Source: Candidatus Falkowiibacteriota bacterium (GTDB taxonomy: Bacteria > Patescibacteriota > Patescibacteriia > Patescibacteriales > WJLG01). From it: 7,268 bases of DNA. Shown here one piece after another: positions 4,709-7,268 of this stretch. A program made the translations under genes and the position numbers. Location of the stretch: the NCBI GenBank assembly GCA_014728685.1, contig WJLG01000113.1, positions 1 through 7,268 of the forward strand, given 5' to 3'. Below the pieces are notes generated by a model. That model saw nothing but the letters and a program-made list of their open reading frames with translations. It searched no databases and was not told the origin of the DNA. Each line of letters starts with the position of its first letter. Position 1 is the first letter of the stretch.

Positions 4709-4746
4709 AACTTATCCACAGCTTAAGTCCACTATACCCTGGACTT
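4709..4746 (+). repeat. 38-bp direct repeat, copy B (DnaA box plus hairpin)
   Basis: This copy is identical to 4643-4680 at an offset of 66 bases. The hairpin stem here is seven pairs (4725-4731 with 4740-4746) around the same CTATACCC loop. Confidence 0.92.
4712..4720 (+). promoter_or_regulatory. DnaA box 3
   Basis: TTATCCACA is a perfect consensus match, in the same orientation as boxes 1 and 2 and in the same position within its repeat as box 1. Confidence 0.75.
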
Positions 4747-4818
4747 TGGTGTTTTTTATGAAATAGACTCGTAAATACCCGCTATTATTGATATTTCTTG
4801 TACAATTTTTTTATACAA

Positions 4819-4856
4819 AAAAAGAAAAGTCCACTATACCCTGGACTTTTCTTTTT
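4819..4856 (-). terminator. tRNA-Cys terminator, third copy of the conserved-loop hairpin
   Basis: Arms 4819-4833 and 4842-4856 form a perfect 15-bp stem around CTATACCC (GGGTATAG on the minus strand). Read on the minus strand it follows the tRNA by eight bases, and its 3' arm ends in a T-rich run (TTTTCTTTTTTT), the form of an intrinsic terminator. Its 22-base core is identical to the hairpins at 4659-4680 and 4725-4746, which lack a T-tract. Confidence 0.82.
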
Positions 4857-4864
4857 ATCATTTG

Positions 4865-4935
4865 AGGCTTGGGCGGGAATCGAACCCGCGGTAAGGGTTT
4901 TGCAGACCCGTGCCTTACCACTTGGCCACCAAGCC
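4865..4935 (-). tRNA. tRNA-Cys (anticodon GCA)
   Basis: The minus strand gives acceptor arms GGCTTGG and CCAAGCC, a D arm with GCC...GGC, an anticodon loop CTGCAAA (GCA at 4901-4903), and a T arm GCGGG-TTCGATT-CCCGC. The discriminator base is T, the established identity base for tRNA-Cys. The outermost anticodon-stem pair looks mismatched (C-T). The 3' CCA is not encoded (CAA follows), so it must be added afterwards. The gene ends at the strong hairpin 4819-4856. The 168 bases between this tRNA and the next gene hold its unidentified promoter and the terminator at 5046-5080. Confidence 0.95.
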
Positions 4936-5045
4936 ATATAATAGACCTTTCAGCCTTTTGAATATGATCATAGACAACCGTTGCCCTCTTGCCGGCACCT
5001 GATCAACTACTAATTTGATAATACAAATAATATAGCAGAAAGACC

Positions 5046-5080
5046 AAAAAAGAACAAGGCCTTTAAGAGGCCTTGTTCTT
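5046..5080 (-). terminator. Terminator of the 3D-domain gene
   Basis: AAGAACAAGGCCT (5050-5062) and its complement (5068-5080) form a 13-bp stem with a five-base loop. On the minus strand the stem runs into TTTTTT before GG. It lies 23 bases after the gene's stop codon. Confidence 0.9.
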
Positions 5081-5103
5081 CTAAAATATGTATTATGATA
5101 TAT

Positions 5104-5670
5104 TTATTTCAACACCTCGATAAGAGCATATTTAACTCCGAACTGTCTGGCCTCATCCTTGCTGATCATCCAAATATCACCCCTGCTTGAATCATATTTA
5201 GCATTCATCCTATCTCTGACCACAAACACCCTATCACCGAATAACTCCGGTATTCTGATCCTGGTACCCATTCTAATGCCATTCATGGCAATAGTGTCCT
5301 CTATACCGTGTTTACAAACGTTAAAACCATTAGCAGTGATACATGGAGAACTGTCACATTGAGCCACCTCTGAATTATAAGCGGTCAAAACCACATTCCT
5401 AACATAAGAAACCTCTAAACTATCGCTATTTTTAGGTAAAGTGTTAACAAAACCAGCTCTATCATCCTTAAAGGCCTGGGCTATGTTATCAATACCGCTT
5501 ATTTCCTTTATCTCAGCCACGGTCGGCAAAGGCAAAAAGATTACAGCATTGATAATTAAAATAGCTAATGTTAGTATAATTACAGCCTTACCCTTGCTTT
5601 CAGAGATCTTGCTTTTTATCAATTTAAAGCTAAAATTAGATTTTTTTACTTGTTTATTATTCTTTTTCAT
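5104..5670 (-). CDS. Membrane-anchored 3D (Asp-Asp-Asp) domain protein
   Basis: A 188-residue protein. The basic N-terminus (about 1-28) and one membrane helix (about 28-47) place the rest outside the membrane. The C-terminal half (about 90-188) fits the 3D domain, a double-psi beta-barrel fold related to MltA/RlpA and found in cell-wall-active proteins. It starts VVLTAYNSE, passes through TIAMNGIRMGTRIRIPE, and has the three spaced aspartates D153, D160 and D165 (RDRMNAKYDSSRGDIWM). Cys105, Cys110 and Cys119 in the barrel's first half could form a disulfide or bind metal. Likely role: peptidoglycan cleavage or remodelling, inferred from the family. It is monocistronic, with a perfect promoter at 5728-5756 and a terminator at 5046-5080. 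No clear Shine-Dalgarno precedes ATG 5670. Confidence 0.82.
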   Translation of the reverse strand: MKKNNKQVKKSNFSFKLIKSKISESKGKAVIILTLAILIINAVIFLPLPTVAEIKEISGIDNIAQAFKDDRAGFVNTLPKNSDSLEVSYVRNVVLTAYNSEVAQCDSSPCITANGFNVCKHGIEDTIAMNGIRMGTRIRIPELFGDRVFVVRDRMNAKYDSSRGDIWMISKDEARQFGVKYALIEVLK

Positions 5671-5696
5671 TAAAGAAAGTTATTAAATTAAAAAAT

Positions 5697-5717
5697 CCTA
5701 TCAAATGTCTTGACAGG
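5697..5717 (-). other. Leader hairpin of the 3D-domain gene
   Basis: CCTGTCAA and TTGATAGG pair (eight pairs, one G-U) around GACAT in the roughly 55-base leader, ending 26 bases before the ATG. It may affect message stability. There is no T-tract sufficient for termination and no known riboswitch pattern. Confidence 0.4.
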
Positions 5718-5727
5718 AAATCTCTTC

Positions 5728-5756
5728 ATTATATCATATTTTTACACTTTTGTCAA
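5728..5756 (-). promoter_or_regulatory. Perfect consensus sigma70 promoter of the 3D-domain gene
   Basis: TTGACA (5751-5756) and TATAAT (5728-5733) are both exact, with 17 bases between them, on the minus strand. Predicted start near 5721. A weaker upstream candidate, TTGACT (5814-5819) with TAAAAA (5791-5796) at 17 bases, also reads toward the gene. The remainder of 5757-5880 shows nothing else I can support. Confidence 0.88.
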
Positions 5757-5880
5757 TGCTAACACTAAACATCCAATTCGGGCTTAGCTCTTTTTATCAC
5801 AAGCCTTATTCTTAGTCAATACTCAGTAATTGCTCAAGTGATCTTAAATGCTGGTCAGCTTTAATGACGATTTAGGAATC

Positions 5881-5905
5881 AAAAAACAAGGTTTTTTTAA
5901 CCTTG
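5881..5905 (-). terminator. Terminator of the rnpA-yidD-yidC operon
   Basis: CAAGGTT (5887-5893) and AACCTTG (5899-5905) form a seven-bp stem with a five-base loop. On the minus strand this is followed by TTTTTT (5881-5886). It lies 34 bases after the yidC stop. Confidence 0.82.
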
Positions 5906-5939
5906 CTTTTATATTCAAACTATAAATACTTCTAAATAT

Positions 5940-6731
5940 CTAGTTAAGCACTTCACCTTCGATCACTTTAGGATCATCTTTTTGATCTTTATTATCGTCC
6001 TCATGATCATTATCATTCTTCTTATTCATCTTTTTAAAGATAAATTCTTGTTGTAGGGCTGTAAGCAGAGTTGTGATCAGCCAATAAAGCGTCAAACCGC
6101 CGGGAAGACTGATACCGATAATAACCGTCAATACGGGCATGAAGTATAGCATCTGCTTATTGATAGCCGCGGCCATGTCTTCGTCTTTGGCTCCCGGTGT
6201 TTTTACAGCCGGTTTTTTTCTGGTCATCATCCTGGCTTGCAAGAATTGAGCCAGGCCGGCCAAAATAGCTAACACTATATTCGGCTCAGACAGATTCAAA
6301 AAACCAAAAGAGATCGGATCAAGCGCTTCCGGCTTGGAAATAAAAGGATATACCAAGTCCAGAGAACCATTGGTCAAACCATTTCGAAAAACTCTGAAAA
6401 CCGCCCATAAGAAAGGCAGTTGGATCAACAGGGGTAAGCATGATGACAAAGGATTGATCTTATGCTTGGCATAAAGCTCCATCATCTTCCGGCCCATCTC
6501 TTCTTTGTTGTCCGCGTATTTCTTCTTTACTTCGTCCACCTTGGGCTGAAGCTCTTGCAAAGATTTTTGCGACTCGATCGATTTCTTGGATAAGGGCAGT
6601 AATATCGCTTTGATGACTATGGTCATAACTACAATAGCAATACCAATGTCATTGCCCGGAACGATATTATAAACAAATACCAGCAAATTCAAGATCGGCT
6701 GATAAAAAATAGTTGTGAAGATAGAACCCAT
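5940..6731 (-). CDS. yidC: YidC/Oxa1/Alb3 membrane protein insertase
   Basis: A 263-residue protein of the short YidC type. It inserts and folds membrane proteins, alone or with SecYEG. An amphipathic N-terminal helix (about 11-24) precedes TM1 (about 29-48), a basic coiled cytoplasmic hairpin (about 50-92, with LQPKVDEVKKKY), and the hallmark INPLSSCLPLLIQLPF leading into TM2 (about 92-116). TM3 spans about 151-168, TM4 about 194-209 and TM5 about 212-227, with GGLTLYW. The hydrophilic-groove arginine of TM1 (R73 in SpoIIIJ, R366 in E. coli YidC) is Lys41 here. There is no signal peptide, lipobox or large periplasmic P1 domain. The tail (about 234-263) mixes basic and strongly acidic residues (NDNDHEDDNKDQKDD), unlike the basic ribosome-binding tails of many relatives. 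It is last in the operon; the stop is TAG and no Shine-Dalgarno is evident. Confidence 0.95.
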   Translation of the reverse strand: MGSIFTTIFYQPILNLLVFVYNIVPGNDIGIAIVVMTIVIKAILLPLSKKSIESQKSLQELQPKVDEVKKKYADNKEEMGRKMMELYAKHKINPLSSCLPLLIQLPFLWAVFRVFRNGLTNGSLDLVYPFISKPEALDPISFGFLNLSEPNIVLAILAGLAQFLQARMMTRKKPAVKTPGAKDEDMAAAINKQMLYFMPVLTVIIGISLPGGLTLYWLITTLLTALQQEFIFKKMNKKNDNDHEDDNKDQKDDPKVIEGEVLN

Positions 6732-6746
6732 AAAATAAATTAAGTG

Positions 6747-6784
6747 TTAAGAAACAAAAACTAAGCTTAATTCCTGTTTCTTAA
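6747..6784 (-). other. Hairpin in the yidD-yidC gap
   Basis: TTAAGAAACA (6747-6756) and TGTTTCTTAA (6775-6784) pair perfectly over ten bases around an 18-base loop, 15 bases upstream of the yidC start. It is A+T-rich with no T-tract on the minus strand, so a translation or stability role is more plausible than termination. Confidence 0.45.
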
Positions 6785-6787
6785 TCC

Positions 6788-7051
6788 TTAATTCAATGGA
6801 TCATATCCGCCTTTGCTCCAAGGATGGCAGCGAAGGACTCTGGCAAGCGCCTTAAATCCTCCTCTGATAACGCCGTATTTATTAACCGCTTGTATGGCAT
6901 ATTCCGAGCAGGTAGGCCTGAATTTACAACGTCCGTAAGGAGCAAAGACCTTCATGATCCCATGATCGAAAGAAAGAGTCTTTTGATAAAAGCGGATGAT
7001 CTTTATAACTATATATGAAGAAAACCCGCCGTCCTTGAATACTTTTCCCAT
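6788..7051 (-). CDS. yidD: YidD, membrane protein insertion efficiency factor
   Basis: An 87-residue protein, normal length for the YidD/UPF0161 family, small membrane-peripheral proteins that assist YidC-dependent insertion. The hallmarks are complete: an amphipathic N-terminal helix (about 13-28, IVIKIIRFYQKTLS), YGRCKFRPTCSEYA (Cys42, Cys48), the conserved helix with GGFKALARVLRC (Cys75), and the ending HPWSKGGYDPLN. Its ATG overlaps the rnpA stop by one base (TAATG), so translation is probably coupled to rnpA. yidC follows after 56 bases. The rnpA-yidD-yidC order is widely conserved in bacteria and supports all three calls. Confidence 0.95.
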   Translation of the reverse strand: MGKVFKDGGFSSYIVIKIIRFYQKTLSFDHGIMKVFAPYGRCKFRPTCSEYAIQAVNKYGVIRGGFKALARVLRCHPWSKGGYDPLN

Positions 7052-7268
7052 TATCTATAAAGCCCGGCTCGCTTAAGCGAACTTGCTAAGGCTTTTTTTA
7101 TCTCTTGAAGATCTTTGTCTTTGATCTTCGGATTGGTAAGGATGACTATGTCAAAACCGTTTTTTATATCCGGAAGTTCTTGTTTGATGGTTTCTCGCAG
7201 CCAACGCCTGACCTTATTCCTATCAACCGCGCTTTTGCTGACCTTAAGACCTACCATGATCCCGATCC
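7051..7268 (-). CDS. rnpA: RNase P protein subunit, C-terminal part (partial)
   Basis: About 72 C-terminal residues are visible and the frame stays open to the window edge. The ATG at 7257 is internal: upstream codons (Ile-Gly-Ile) continue the family pattern R-x-G-[IV]-x-V-[SG]-x-K-V. The family signature AVDRNKVRRWLRE is present, supplying the RNR-type motif that contacts RNase P RNA. A typical alpha-beta C-terminus follows (FDIVILTNPKI...EIKKALASSLKRAGL). The protein helps RNase P RNA cleave the 5' leaders of precursor tRNAs. It is first in this part of the operon, and rpmH is expected just to the right. Its TAA overlaps the yidD start. Confidence 0.93.
   Translation of the reverse strand, partial: IGIMVGLKVSKSAVDRNKVRRWLRETIKQELPDIKNGFDIVILTNPKIKDKDLQEIKKALASSLKRAGLYR

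Larger units (their letters stand above)
4563..4746. other. Origin-like region: A+T-rich stretch plus DnaA-box cluster
   Basis: An almost purely A/T stretch (about 4563-4645) adjoins three same-direction DnaA boxes within 75 bases (4646-4654, 4692-4700, 4712-4720) and two 38-bp direct repeats. No gene is present. The cluster lies about 1.2 kb from yidC. However, the usual origin in this neighbourhood lies on the far side of rpmH, next to dnaA, to the right of this window. This could be the origin, part of a split origin, or a DnaA-titrating or regulatory site. Confidence 0.55.

Noticed and set aside
4643..4856. CRISPR array
   Set aside because: There are only three copies at irregular spacing (66 and 102 bases), with the shared core differing in extent, and the repeats contain DnaA boxes or serve as a terminator.
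1..7268. UGA recoded as glycine
   Set aside because: TAA/TAG stops in all ten complete large genes are expected from composition; no gene needs an in-frame TGA to be intact, and GGN glycine codons are abundant.

Overview
ORGANISM. The window looks like chromosome from a Patescibacteria (CPR) bacterium, perhaps Parcubacteria/Falkowbacteria-like. The grounds are a tandem array of small VirB2/TrbC-like pilin paralogues, a short YidC without a lipoprotein signal or large periplasmic domain, a 3D-domain protein, many weak Shine-Dalgarno sites and A+T-rich spacers. The placement rests on recalled family patterns, not a search. All ten complete large genes end in TAA or TAG, and nothing indicates a recoded UGA.

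LAYOUT. Positions 1-180 (minus) hold the 5' part of a hydrophobic, basic protein transcribed away from the array. Positions 430-3471 (plus) hold seven consecutive paralogues, each with a signal peptide and two membrane helices around an invariant WM...GN[ED]-x-QV loop. They close at a strong hairpin terminator (3493-3535) shared with a convergent gene. Positions 3552-4034 (minus) encode an unrecognised, G+C-richer probable lipoprotein with its own consensus-like promoter and ribosome binding site. Positions 4139-4562 (minus) form a separate transcription unit with promoter and terminator but only a 37-residue candidate ORF. Positions 4563-4856 hold an A+T-rich stretch, three DnaA boxes and three copies of a hairpin with an identical 8-base loop. 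The third copy doubles as the terminator of tRNA-Cys(GCA) (4865-4935, minus). Positions 5104-5670 (minus) encode a membrane-anchored 3D-domain protein. Positions 5940-7268 (minus) carry the classic rnpA-yidD-yidC operon, with rnpA cut by the window edge.

HOW IT FITS TOGETHER. The right half is origin-proximal housekeeping: RNase P protein, the YidD membrane-insertion helper and the YidC insertase. The left half encodes a multi-pilin surface or secretion apparatus, probably related to type IV secretion/conjugative pili. YidC and Sec could serve the small two-helix pilins, but that link is inference. The two most unusual elements are the seven-pilin array, in which genes 1 and 2 share a 92-bp identical block, and the DnaA-box/hairpin repeat cluster beside tRNA-Cys.
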